Shown: one piece after another, positions 53,613 through 63,902 of the stretch
Layout of the letters: each line of letters starts with the position of its first letter
How positions within the stretch are numbered: the first letter of the stretch is position 1
Assembly (NCBI RefSeq): GCF_032854445.1
Contig: NC_088304.1
Span: 26,970,732-27,034,731, forward strand
Direction: 5' to 3'
DNA from: Liolophura sinensis
Lineage: Eukaryota; Mollusca; Polyplacophora; Chitonida; Chitonidae
DNA length: 64,000 bases
Notes under the pieces: model-generated
Told to the model about the DNA's origin: nothing
Seen by the model: the letters and a program-made list of their open reading frames with translations, nothing else
The model's database searches: none
Made by a program: the position numbers and the translations under genes

Positions 53613-55375
53613 GGTTTACCTATAATTACTCATAAAAGCAATAAGAGTTCGAACTTCAAACTTTTCAGTTGAATTCCTCTTGAATGGTGACTACTATTTA
53701 ACTGGGGAATTACTTATTTACTAATTCCTGATCCTTCATGTTACATGTCTTAAAAGGCTGCCAATAATAAAAAAAACATAACTTTTCAACACAGGGTGCG
53801 CTATTAGGTCTGTTCAGCGTTTAATCAGTTGCCTTTTCCTTTCACTTACAGGTAGGACGGAAACAATATTTACCTATTTAATTGGTCTTCAGTGTTGACG
53901 ATGGAGGTAGGCTTTATGGGTGGAAGAAACTGATGCTCATGGAGAAAATTGTAGCCCATTCCAGTATCCAGGGGAAACTATTTGACATAAAAACGCAGTG
54001 AAATCAGCCAGGGCTGAATTGGAGTATGTTACCGAATCAAAGGCTCATCGACAGAGGCGAGAACAAATTCTTACCCGAATCCGACAGAAGTAAATACACG
54101 ATGACATATTTCACACGGAGATCATTTGGTCAGGATTCAAACTCAGTAGTCAAGCAAAAACAGGCAAAAAGAAACACATCTAGCTTGTTTTGCTTGCATG
54201 AGAGTTTATCGTACAGAAAACACTGGTTAGCCTTACAAGCTGACTGCAGGTATTACGACACAAACATATTAATGTGACATAATTATTCACTTCATAATGA
54301 AAATGTGACTACGTTAACCAAAATCATTTTCACATATTTCTTGTCTAGTTAGGCAGCAGTAATCTATAATGAAGAATCGTTGTGGTTCACGCAATCATAT
54401 TTTCATAAATCGAAAAAAATGAGAAACAATTTGGAAGTTCAGAGGAACTCTACATTCACCATATACTATTTCATTGCATTTCATGTACAATTCTAAGGCC
54501 TTGTCCGCATTGGTACAGTGGTAATATGGGCGCCCTGAAACCGCTCTGTCGAATAGGATTCTTCATATATTGTCAAGCATTTCGTACAATTACACTGAGA
54601 AAACGGCCTCAGTTTAGCTTGGTAATAAATGTCTATTCACCACACTATCATATATTTATTATATACGGTATATAATTCATAAGACAAAACTTGTTTCAAA
54701 TACCAACATTAGACGAAAAAGGATAATAGCCTATGCGTATAACTACTGCGCATACAGTAGGCTGATGGTGTAGCTTGGCATATTTCCACGTCTACACTTG
54801 TTGCATAACTTCATTCTCATACCGGGAAAGCCATTGCGTCATTTCGAACGACGGGGGTTTTCCCCAGGACTTCCCATCTAGTTGCAAGGGATCTTTATCT
54901 GTTTCATCAGTCATTTATTTATGCATTTTTGTGTTTTATCTTGTACCCAATTGCAGTCAGGTTTGTGTGTGAAGGAAACACATCTCTCTTGAAGAAAGTC
55001 AGGGAGGCGCAATTTGGGAAGAAAAGAAATCATAGCTAGGGTGGTCAAGTACCATAAACAGTTTCTGTATCGATGTCCGGCTTCTACAGATCAGGTACCT
55101 CATACAGAAAGCCTCATACAGAAATATCAGAGACTGAATACTGCTAAATACAGCGTATTATCACACATACAAACAACAATTTCTACATATGAGGTGCATA
55201 TTTATGCGTAAATATCTCGCATCAAACAAAACACTCTGCTTTTCATTAGACAACAATGGCCACTTCAGTCTGCTGAGTAGGTTTGTTTCTTTGTTGAGAC
55301 CCGACGGCGGTCACATCGAGATTCACCTATCTATCGGTCTACTGCACTGAATTGATGAGTCTTTGCAGGATAAAT
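53613..55375. other. Intergenic stretch, no gene seen
   Basis: Nothing recognised. Frames of 65-83 codons at 54026-54277, 54775-54972 and 55014-55211 have no domain, signal peptide or splice support. Confidence 0.5.
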
Positions 55376-55380
55376 TCTTT

Positions 55381-55501
55381 ACATGGTGACTCAGTGATAG
55401 TATACGCAAATATACGGTGTCAATAATTTTCATATTTTGTCGAGGCTTACGAGGATTATCGACATCATGTATTTGCGTATCCTATCACTGAGTCACCATG
55501 T
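55381..55501. mobile_element. 121-bp near-palindromic foldback element
   Basis: ACATGGTGACTCAGTGATAG at the left is an exact reverse complement of CTATCACTGAGTCACCATGT at the right. Pairing continues inward for about 50 bases per arm with scattered mismatches, leaving a loop of about 20 bases near TATTTTGTCGAGGCTTAC. No coding content. It looks like a MITE-like or foldback unit. Confidence 0.85.
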
Positions 55502-55575
55502 AACTAATAATATCGTCAATAATATCTCGGGATACTCCATCTGAATGCAGCGTGATACATTACGTATATCCACAG

Positions 55576-55848
55576 GAATGTTTATTTATTTATTTATTTG
55601 ATTGGTGTTTTACGCCGTACTCAAGAATATCTCACTTATACGACGGCGGCCAGCATTATGGTGAGAAGAAACCGGGCGGAGCTCGGGGGAAACCCACGAC
55701 CATCCGCAGGTTGCTGCAAGACATTCCCACGTACGGTCGGACAGGAAGCCAGCAAGAGCTGGACTTGAACTCACAGCGACCGCATTGGTGAGAGGCTCCT
55801 GGGTCATTACGCTCCGCTAGCGCGCTAACCGACTGAGCCACGGAGGCC
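55576..55848 (-). mobile_element. Full-length tRNA-derived SINE
   Basis: Minus orientation with a (TTTA)n tail at the left and the tRNA-like head at the right (GCGCGCTAACCGACTGAGCC). It holds all parts of the family, and a poly-C run of about 10 bases follows the head. Open frames across it on both strands are SINE sequence. Confidence 0.88.
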
Positions 55849-55871
55849 CCCCCCCCCCCGCAGGAAGTTTA

Positions 55872-56025
55872 AATTTTTTAAATTTATTTGTTTGTTTGGT
55901 TTGCGCTGTTCTCAAGAATAATTCACTTGTACGACCTTGGCTAGCATTATGTTGGGAGAAAACGGGGCAGAGCCCGAGGGAAACCCACGACCATCCGCAA
56001 GTTGCTGGGAGATCTCACCGGGTGA
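55872..56025 (-). mobile_element. Diverged SINE variant upstream of the lysozyme locus
   Basis: TTTGCGCTGTTCTCAAGAATAATTCACTTG, CGACCTTGGCTAGCATTATG and ACCATCCGCAAGTTGCTGGG set this copy apart from the other SINEs. The same variant bases recur at 63625-63775, which marks both as parts of one duplicated segment. Confidence 0.8.
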
Positions 56026-56157
56026 AAGATATTTAAAACTGATTAAAGTTTTGTGGTGAGTATTTACAATTTGGGTACATTTCTTACTCTGCCGTATGAA
56101 TTGTACAATTCTTCAACTTTAATGCTTGAGATCAATATCATATTTTTATACTTTCAG

Positions 56158-56260
56158 AACATTTTAAAATCTGGACAGATACTACTGCACAAGGATTCGA
56201 AGATGAATTTGATTCCTACGTTTGTCCTTACTATAATGTATACCATCGCCGAGGCTGCAG
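56158..56260 (+). CDS. Alternative or orphan first exon: signal peptide (CDS from 56203)
   Basis: The acceptor TTATACTTTCAG ends at 56157. The ATG at 56203 opens MNLIPTFVLTIMYTIAEAA, a signal-peptide-like stretch, and GCAG|GTACAT at 56260 leaves phase 1. The phase matches the lysozyme exon at 57856, so this could be an alternative start of that gene or the stub of a lost paralogue. The segment is duplicated at the end of the window. Confidence 0.55.
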
Positions 56261-56780
56261 GTACATGTATCTTGCTAGGCCTACCTATGGTTCATTACCA
56301 TGAAGTGCAGATCTCACAGTATGAAAACACGAAACATGACTCCACCTTGTGGCCGGAGACCGATATATTTTGACAGGATGTTATGTTATATTAGTATTAC
56401 GTTTTATGACGATCAGACCACTTATGGCAACCTCTTTTAAAGCCCTGTATAATAATAGTGTACACTAGCAGGAGATTTTGCTGCAGAAATTTGATCGTGT
56501 CATAGACGTATTGTACGACTCGGTGCTCTAGCCATTCAGTGTAAAGTGGGGTTAGCCGGGGAGATTCCTTAAACCTGATACTGTTTAGACATAAGACATA
56601 ACTCTGTTCAAACAGGACGCAGGCGCGTCATCGTACCAGCCCGGAGGTAACATTTCTCCAACAACAACAAGGAAACTTTCCGAACAAATAAGCACCGGGT
56701 TCAGAAATTGTGACCCGCTGGTTTTATTAATCGAACAACTACGTGTTATTTGGATCAAAATGTCACTCAATTCTAAACCC

Positions 56781-56788
56781 TATATAAG
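56781..56788 (+). promoter_or_regulatory. TATA box of the lysozyme-like gene
   Basis: TATATAAG lies 61 bp upstream of the ATG at 56842, placing a start site near 56812 and a 5' UTR of about 30 bases. The ATG has a strong context (AACCATGGG). Confidence 0.65.
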
Positions 56789-56841
56789 AGAATATGGCCA
56801 GTGTTGCGAATCACTGAAGTTATCGAAGCCTTGGCTGAACC

Positions 56842-56902
56842 ATGGGAGCTGTAATGGTGTCCATTTTCATTGCTGGCATTTGTTTTGCCGCACAAACTCT
56901 GG
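56842..56902 (+). CDS. Lysozyme-like gene, exon 1: signal peptide
   Basis: ATG through CTGG|GTAAGT, phase 1 donor. It encodes the hydrophobic leader MGAVMVSIFIAGICFAAQTL. Confidence 0.78.
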
Positions 56903-59881
56903 GTAAGTTTTGCATATATATTGCATATAGATTTATAGTTTTTCATATATATTGCATATGTATAGAGAGTTGTTCATATATGTTGCATATAGATTTAACG
57001 GATTTCATATATTGTGCACATAGATTTAGAGCTTTTCGAATATGTATTGATGAAACCATGTGTCGTAATTTAAATGACAGAGGCGTTTTAACCGAAACGG
57101 TTATATAGAAAAGAGCTCCCTTTATATAATCTCAGTGGGCAGCGCGCTGGTGCTTCATAATGACCCAGGAGCCTTTCACTCATGCGATCGCTGTGAGTTC
57201 AAGTCTTATCTCACTCTGGCTTCCTCTTCGGTCGTACATGGGAAGGTCTTGCAGAAATCTTAAGAATATCGTGGATTTCCCGCTGGCTCTGCGCAGTTTG
57301 TTTCCCACCATAATGTCGGCCGCCATTGTATAAGTAAAACCTCGGTCAACTAAGTAAATACATGTCGTGAAGCTCTTCCTTTCCAAACATCTGAATGTTC
57401 CAGCTCGGGTTTTACCCTCTATCCTGTAATGATTAATATGGATTTGTATTTTACTTTGCTTAATTATCATTCATTCGATTTCAGGTGATTCCAGGTGTCT
57501 AGCTATTGGCGGAAACTGCCAGTATGATTTGACTTCATGTTTGCAAATCTTGTTTAGAGGATGGAGTGGTTTCGTCCGAGTTCAGTCCAGGTTCTGTTCC
57601 TCGCCCGACCGATTTTCCTCCGGGCTCTGTCCGGTCTCCTCTACCCATTAATCTGACTGCTGTATCACTTGTTACGTAATATTAAATACGGCGTAAGCTG
57701 TTATCCAAATAAATAGGAAGAAGTCTTCTAGTAACACCTTGCTTTCTCTTCTTAAAAATAAAGCTCATTTCATATTGTGATATAGAGTCACATCATATCG
57801 TGATACACTTTACACGTGTAATATGAGATTATTCTACTCATATCTCTCTTTCCAGGTGACCCCTGTTTTACGTCATCAGAAATGACGGCCCTGGAGAATA
57901 AATTGATAACGTTCGAGGCGATCCGATTAACAGGTTATGACGCGCAGCCACAGAACAGTTACGAGGACCTTACAATATGTAAGTGATCTCCCTTTGTGTT
58001 TGATCTCTTCATCTCAAGCTATCTCTCTTTGTGTTTGATCTCAACACAGAGGACAAAGAAAGCCGATTTGTCTGAAACAGAAATGAAAGAGTTTGGCCTA
58101 CAACACTTAGCCACCAAATTATATATATTTTATATCCTAAAATCCCGTTTGGCATGTTGCAATGAAAAAAAATGTACATCAATGTTGCATGCAGTCGTTC
58201 AGTATTCTTGGAGTATGTGAAAAAGTGTAACGTACTGTTAAAATGCAAAACAGTACACTGTAATAACAAGCGATGTGTTTTTACAGTAAAACTGTTAAGT
58301 AGGACGTAAAACCCCAAGCATGCATGCAAACATACATACACCCGCATACATACATACATGCATATACGCTCACATACCTACATACAGACATAAACACATA
58401 CCTACATACAGACATAAACACATACCTACATACAGACATAAACACATACCTACGTACAGACATAAACACATACCTACATACAGACATAAACACATACCTA
58501 CATACAGACATACATATATATTTATATAAACAAGGGACTGTTAAGGCTTTTTAAGATTTTATGATTATGTGATTTTTTTTTAAATATCATGTTAAGTAAC
58601 AGCTGAAATGACGTACACACGTAATACGATGGTAAGTCACAACTGTAACCTACACCAGTTGCTGGAGGGACCTCTATGGCAAAGGTGGTTTGCGGCGCAT
58701 TGACCCAGAGGCCAATGCGATTGCTATGAGTCCAGCACATGGTGGCTTCCTCTCCGGCCAACAACCTACAGATGATTTTCACCCTGTCCGATTTCCTTCC
58801 AACATAATGCTGACCGCTGTCGTATAAGTGAAATAAGCTTGAGTGCGGCGTAAAACACCAATCAAATAAATAAATACATCAAGTACCTACACCAGTACTT
58901 GTGTCTGTACAGTAGATTCTGTTGACCTGCTCTAAATCTGTAGATTTTTTACACTAATGGTCTCCGTCGTAAATTAGAGCCAAAGTTGGAGAATGTAAAC
59001 AAATATTTCATACGATGTACTAAAACAAACCGAAATTTAATGTATTTTAATAAAATGAAATCATGTGATATTTGAAGGTGTAGGGTTCAACTTGAAGAGA
59101 GGTGAGGCCAGCAACGTCTTCGGGTCAGTCCTGCCCGGAGTTGACTTTGATTCGGTTTACAACCGCAGTACCTCGCTCACCAGGGATCAATGCATGGCAT
59201 TATTCCGGGTAAGACAACGGAAACATGAGTGGGGTAACAGGCAGGGCATGGCCTATCGTGCATGGCCTTATGTAGTCTTAAAACTTAAGTTTAACAATTT
59301 AACGGGTTGAAATTGACCACACTTTGAAAGTGTTTTATACAACACGTATATGTAAGTTTTTTTTTTAGCTGTAATTGTTATATGTAGCAGCTGTAATTTT
59401 AGGTGTTATATGTAACAGCTGAAAGTGTTATACGTAACAGTAATTTACATACGTAAATGTAGGAGTGTGCGAATTAAAACACAATAAATTTAAATATAAC
59501 ATAATGTTGTGTTTTCTGCGATATGCTAAAATACATGTATATTATATGATGTTACATAATATTTCGTTTATTTCTTTCTCTGTTTGACTTTTTTTTCAGC
59601 ATGACCTTACCCAAATTTACATTCCGAGGGCTGAAATAGTTGTCGGACCTAAATTGTGCAGTTTTCCGGTAAATGTGAAGATCGCGATCGTCAACGCCGT
59701 CTATCGAGGAGATTTGAGCTACTATCACAGAACCGCTGGTTACATCAGGGACAGTGACTGGTATTCCGCGTCATTGGAATACCTGGACAATGATGAGTAC
59801 AGAAATTGTCATCGGCTAGGTATCCCAGGGGTGTGTGCCCGCATGGAATGGAACGCTGAACAATTCAGGACAATGGGTTAA
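56842..59881 (+). CDS. Secreted phage-type (T4-like, GH24-fold) lysozyme-like protein, 198 residues
   Basis: Exons 56842-56902, 57856-57978, 59078-59208 and 59600-59881 join without a frame break. Residues 1-17 or so are a signal peptide (MGAVMVSIFIAGICFAA). The domain then starts DPCFTSSEMTALENK. FEAIRLTGYD (Glu41) and YEDLTICVGFNL (Thr60) correspond to the E-x8-D-x5-T active-site region of T4-type lysozymes (E-G-x-R-L-x-x-Y...Y-x-T-I-G-x-G), with a five-residue longer loop. Asp49 or Asp58 could act as the catalytic acid partner. Cys replaces the usual first Gly of the TIGxG motif. The C-terminal half (AIVNAVYRGDL, DWYSASLEYLDN, ARMEWNAEQF) fits the helical lobe. Six cysteines in the mature part suggest disulfides. 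Phage-type lysozymes have been described in bivalves as antibacterial or digestive muramidases. Activity here is inferred from the residues only. Confidence 0.75.
57125..57345 (+). mobile_element. SINE copy in intron 1 of the lysozyme-like gene
   Basis: ATAATGACCCAGGAGCCTTT, GTGAGTTCAAGTCTTATCTC, ACCATAATGTCGGCCGCCAT. Plus orientation; the tail is degraded. Confidence 0.75.
57485..57555 (+). pseudogene. Truncated cysteine-rich exon
   Basis: ATTCGATTTCAG is a good acceptor, and in phase 1 the frame reads GDSRCLAIGGNCQYDLTSC. The C-x3-GG-x-C-x6-C pattern is that of a small disulfide module often found in secreted invertebrate proteins. The expected rest of the module is missing: sequence after about 57555 grades into a SINE and the frame stops at 57646-57648. 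No phase-1 donor of good quality follows. It could be a lost N-terminal module of the lysozyme gene or the remains of another paralogue. Confidence 0.45.
57560..57718 (+). mobile_element. SINE copy abutting the cysteine-rich exon
   Basis: GAGTTCAGTCCAGGTTCTGT, TTTCCTCCGGGCTCTGTCCG and TACGGCGTAAG...AAATAAATAG follow the family order in plus orientation, strongly diverged. Confidence 0.65.
57856..57978 (+). CDS. Lysozyme-like gene, exon 2: catalytic Glu
   Basis: Acceptor CTCTTTCCAG, donor ACAATAT|GTAAGT, phase 1-1. It covers residues 22-61, with Glu41 in FEAIRL and Thr60 near the end. Confidence 0.78.
58320..58525. repeat. 24-bp minisatellite in intron 2
   Basis: Five to six copies of CATAAACACATACCTACATACAGA between about 58385 and 58510, preceded by CATACATACA-type sequence. 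All frames are open because the unit has no stop and is a multiple of three. Confidence 0.92.
58665..58876 (+). mobile_element. SINE copy in intron 2
   Basis: GGTTTGCGGCGCATTGACCC, GTGGCTTCCTCTCCGGCC, TGACCGCTGTCGTATAAGTG, GCGTAAAACACCAATCAAAT and an AAATAAATAC tail. Nearly complete, plus orientation. Confidence 0.82.
59078..59208 (+). CDS. Lysozyme-like gene, exon 3
   Basis: Acceptor ATATTTGAAG, donor TCCGG|GTAAGA, phase 1 to 0. It encodes VGFNLKRGEASNVFGSVLP through TRDQCMALFR. The split codon at the 5' junction gives Cys62. The acceptor has a weak pyrimidine tract. Confidence 0.72.
59600..59881 (+). CDS. Lysozyme-like gene, exon 4 and stop
   Basis: Acceptor CTTTTTTTTCAG, phase 0. It encodes HDLTQIYIPRAEIVVGPKLC to WNAEQFRTMG and TAA at 59879-59881. 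It holds the helical C-terminal lobe with PVNVKIAIVNAVYRG. Confidence 0.85.
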   Translation, partial: HDLTQIYIPRAEIVVGPKLCSFPVNVKIAIVNAVYRGDLSYYHRTAGYIRDSDWYSASLEYLDNDEYRNCHRLGIPGVCARMEWNAEQFRTMG

Positions 59882-60120
59882 ATACATTGTGAGATTTAAA
59901 TCCATTTAATATGCACATGTCATTCAAAAATGTGAAATTCTGTCACCTTATTCTCTTTTACATCTTTTTGATTGACCGTGTCAAGTATATAAGATTCAAT
60001 GCACATGTACTGCCTATAACAGACTTCTTTTTTATAAAAGGCATTGCTGTCTTTGGCGGCTTAAGTAGATCCAAACATTCTATTTTATAATACTTTTTAC
60101 CTCGGAGCATAAGATAAGAA

Positions 60121-60126
60121 AATAAA
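60121..60126 (+). terminator. PolyA signal of the lysozyme-like gene
   Basis: AATAAA lies 240 bases after the stop codon. This is an ordinary distance. Confidence 0.6.
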
Positions 60127-62087
60127 AGAATTCATGCATGACAAAAATTTGCATTGCGTTTTCTTCCATTGCTATATCTTTCCATTAAACACGTTCTGGT
60201 TTTAATGTCTCTGTCAGTGACTTTGTGAGAAAACTTCTGCAAGGATTTGGATGAAAGTTTGTGCACATATTGAATCGCCGCTGAAGGCCAATATTTTACG
60301 TCGTGTTAGAGCTTGATATTCAGATTTAGAGTCAGGAAAGTTTTTCAACCATTCTTCACCATTAACGCACGGAATAGAGTACTGTACTTTCGCCCGTAAT
60401 CTGAGAAATTGTAGTTTCACCGCGGTGTGGTTTTGCTTTCTGGGAATAATCTGTGAGCCTATATTGAGCTGTCTGAGAAAATACTCGCTATCGCTGCCTG
60501 AATTACCTGGAATATTATGCTAGCACATTATTTAAAAATGATAGAAAACGTGCACATGCAACACTATATTCTAGAAAACGTCTTATTTGAGATTCAAATA
60601 AGGGATAAAGGATGTTCGACTCGGCAAGTGATTTATGAGTGAAATAACTAAATTCGAGCGATTTCATTTGTGGTTTAAAAGTGGCTTTAAACTACCAGTA
60701 GCGAAACCAGTTTGTTGGAGGAGAGGCCGAGTTGATGGGGACGGTAAATTGGACCGGCGTTCCCGGTGTGTTCAAAAGTGATGTCATTTCCGAATATTTC
60801 CGACCTTTGATGGAAAAAATGCAGACAATAGAAGGGTTATCGAAACTTTAAAATATGCCTCAAAAATGGAAATATTTTTTCTCACTGCTTTGGCACATCT
60901 TTCTTCGTTTTCCTTAAAAGCATTTTGACGCCTCCATGGCCGAGAGAGTTAGCATGCGCAATGACCAGGAGATCTCTCACCAATGCTGTTGATGTGAGTT
61001 CAACTGCAGCTCACGCTGGCTTCCTCTGCGGCAGTACGTGGTAAGGTCTGGCAGCAACCTCCGGATTGTCGTGGGTAATTCGGTTTATAGTACTTTCTGG
61101 CGATGTCTTTAAGGACAATTCACTAAAACAGCAATATATACTCCAGTCAAGGGGCAAAACACATCAACGCACCCAGCTTTATTCCTATCAAAATCTACCC
61201 AGTGTCACAGCCGAGAAACAGGCAAGGAAAACCATGTACTTAACAAATATAGACCTCATTGAAGAGACCTGTATATACATGTAGAAAGGGTCGAGTGAGA
61301 ATAATGGCGGCTTACAGAAGCAAATTTCTCTCAATACATACCACCTGAAATTGCGTGCGAAAGGATTCCGCTTTCAAAACTACCCCACTGAAATGATGGT
61401 CTTCCCCTGTCACTAAGACTTACACCGAATATATTTAGAAGAAAAACACCTGAAAACCGAGAGAGTTCGACAGAATGACAGACAGACAGGATGACGGAGG
61501 CAATGTCTGATCGTGAAGTTTGGTGTCTTGCCTACCCAACTCGCAGAGAACTCAACATTACATGTGTTTGTGACAATTAGGTGATGTAAATGTATAGCAA
61601 TATTTCCAGATGCCAATGGGCTTTTTTCTGGGTCATAATTGTGCTGCTGGGCTTTGATAATATTACACGAATAATTTTTACACAAAAAGTAGATATAGAT
61701 CTGTTGAAGTCTCGCCCTTTTTTCGTTCATCTTATACTGTTACAAATAACTTAATGTCAGTCGTTACACCCATGATCTGTTAACTTAGATTTTTGCCTGC
61801 ACCACAGAGGTTAAGCTGTTGAGGAAACATTAAAGATGTGCCGCAATAACCTGCAGCCCATACAGCGTAACCTGGATTCGATCTTGCTACCTTACTGATG
61901 CAGGGTGGATAGGCTATAGCGAGTCTCAACGTCCAGGATATCATTCCGTGAAATGGAATTCTCTCCTTATGCTAGGTGTAAAAACAGGGCAAAGTAAAAT
62001 ATAAACAATAACATTGACCTTTTTATTATTTGTCTATAATTGTTTTTTTTGGGTGATGAAGTTTCAGTTGTAGTGGAATTGGCTGTG
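60127..62087. other. Intergenic stretch with one SINE
   Basis: A 3'-truncated SINE (plus) at about 60928-61078 shows CTCCATGGCCGAGAGAGTTA and GTGAGTTCAACTGCAGCTC. No gene was recognised elsewhere. The minus-strand frame at 61413-61730 has no domain. Confidence 0.5.
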
Positions 62088-62169
62088 ATTCGCCACGTCT
62101 TCCTCCCACCATAATACTGGCCGTCGTCGTATAAGTGAAATATTCTTGAGTACCGCGTTAAACACCAAA

Positions 62170-62220
<51 letters not shown>

Positions 62221-62224
62221 ATCA
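62088..62224 (+). mobile_element. SINE tail half with long AAAT tail
   Basis: CTTCCTCCCACCATAATACTG, GTCGTATAAGTGAAATATTC and about fifteen AAAT/AATA units. The long uninterrupted tail suggests a young insertion or later slippage. Confidence 0.8.
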
Positions 62225-62401
62225 AATTTAAACAGGATGTCCTGTTTACAATATCGACAGTCTGCCCTGTATTACTGAAAACTGATGACTTTTCTCTTAC
62301 ATGTCACCTGCTTTATCTGATGGTAATATTCTTACTTTTTATATGTTATTTTTTTGTACATTATGGACTTCTGTGGCCTATTGTGGTGGTTATCGTGCCA
62401 A

Positions 62402-62585
62402 TGTACAGAATAACCCAGGAAACTCTTACCAATGTGATGTTAAGTCCAGCTCATGCAGGCTTCCTCCTCTATCGAACGTGGGAAATCTCTTCCAACAACT
62501 TGCTGATGGTCATGGGTTTTCCCGAGCTCTGCACGATTTCCTCCCACCATAATGCTAGTCATTGTCGTATAAGTAATAATATAAT
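62402..62585 (+). mobile_element. SINE copy, diverged
   Basis: GATGTTAAGTCCAGCTCATG, GGCTTCCTCCTCTATCGAAC, TTTCCTCCCACCATAATGCT and TCGTATAAGTAATA. Frames across it are SINE sequence. Confidence 0.75.
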
Positions 62586-62869
62586 AAAATATAACACACC
62601 TATCAAATCAAGAAATGAATATTTATGGACTATTTCTTAAATATTCAGTTACTTTGGGATAACTGTTGTTTTGGGGAATCGAAGGTCTATTAGTGGAAAA
62701 CATTTGTGTCGCACGTCCACTGCTTCATCACTGCTTAGGTTAAGTCGCGTTAAACAAATAATGAACAAACGTTATTTCTTAAACCGCGTTCATACGGTGC
62801 GATTTGTCGAATTCTACAGATTTATTAACTTACTCATGTGATCTGTCTTCATTGGACTTACCGACATCA

Positions 62870-63220
62870 TCGAAGCAGATATTCAGTGCAGATTAACTGC
62901 AACGCGGAAGACAGCAGCGAAATCAGTGTGACTGTTGGCAAATGGTCACATGTAACCCGTGTAATGTGGTCTCTTGTCAGTTTACCTCACCTAGGGTTTT
63001 CTTGTCTCATACTGTTAGGCACATTTTAATGAGCTGTTCATGTGAATGCCTTAATGGCAGCAACTTAGACACCCCTCGCCGAATGGCTTAAGAAATATAA
63101 TTAAATACGTACAGCATAGAGAGTAAGACGACAGCAGCGACAGCTCTGCAATAGCTGCCGGGCAAGTGGCAAATTTACCTCTGGCGGGGCTTTATTCTAA
63201 CTGTTCATGTGAGTGCATTA
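62870..63220. repeat. Dispersed repeat family, two adjacent copies
   Basis: The first copy has TGGTCTCTTGTCAGTTTACC and GAGCTGTTCATGTGAATGCC. The second has CATAGAGAGTAAGACGACAG and TTTATTCTAACTGTTCATGT. Same family as at 6720-7300 and 19194-19640. Confidence 0.7.
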
Positions 63221-63624
63221 ATGCAAGTCTATTCAAACCACAAACAGGCTTGTCCAGAATACATATTCTCGGGCCCTGTCTGCACGAGTGCACGTTCGTT
63301 TACTACCTAAACAACACAGCAACAAAAACATCTATTTTGGGGTTTTTCGTACAGCACAGCCTGAGATTTAAAGACATTCATTTGAACACCAACCAGATCG
63401 CAGATTCGACTCTCAACAGCTCAAATCGGCCTAACACTTGAAGCACTTTGCTCCGCGCACTGCCATATACAGCCAAAGCCCGTGACTTTGTCTTGGTTAC
63501 ACCATTCAAACAGTATAGATTCCATCTTTTATATAGATCACATGGAAACATACATCACTTTCTGTTCGAAGGCACAGCAAAAAATTAAACAATCTACAAA
63601 AAAATTTTTGAATTTTTAAAATAT

Positions 63625-63775
63625 ATTAATTTATTTGATTGATGATTTGCGCTGTTCTCAAGAATAATTCACTTGTACGACCTTGGCCATCATTATGTTG
63701 ATAGAAAACTGGGCAGAGCCCGAGGGGATCCCACGACCATCCGCAAGTTGCTGAGAGATCTCACCAAGTACGACC
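63625..63775 (-). mobile_element. Diverged SINE variant, duplicate of 55872-56025
   Basis: TTTGCGCTGTTCTCAAGAATAATTCACTTG and CGACCTTGGCCATCATTATG share the variant bases of the copy at 55872-56025, so the two were duplicated together with the flanking exon rather than inserted separately. Confidence 0.8.
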
Positions 63776-63902
63776 GGAGGAAAAGATATTTTTATTAGAT
63801 TATAGTTTTGTGCTGAGTACCCATAACAGGCCTTTATAATTCGGGCAAATCTTTTACTCTGCCGTATGAATTGAACAATTTTTCAACTTTAATGCTTAAG
63901 AT

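Noticed and set aside
58281-58554. Repeat peptides of the type (HIPTYRHK)n and its reverse
   Set aside because: The 24-bp minisatellite in a lysozyme intron is a multiple of three and free of stops. No gene signal.
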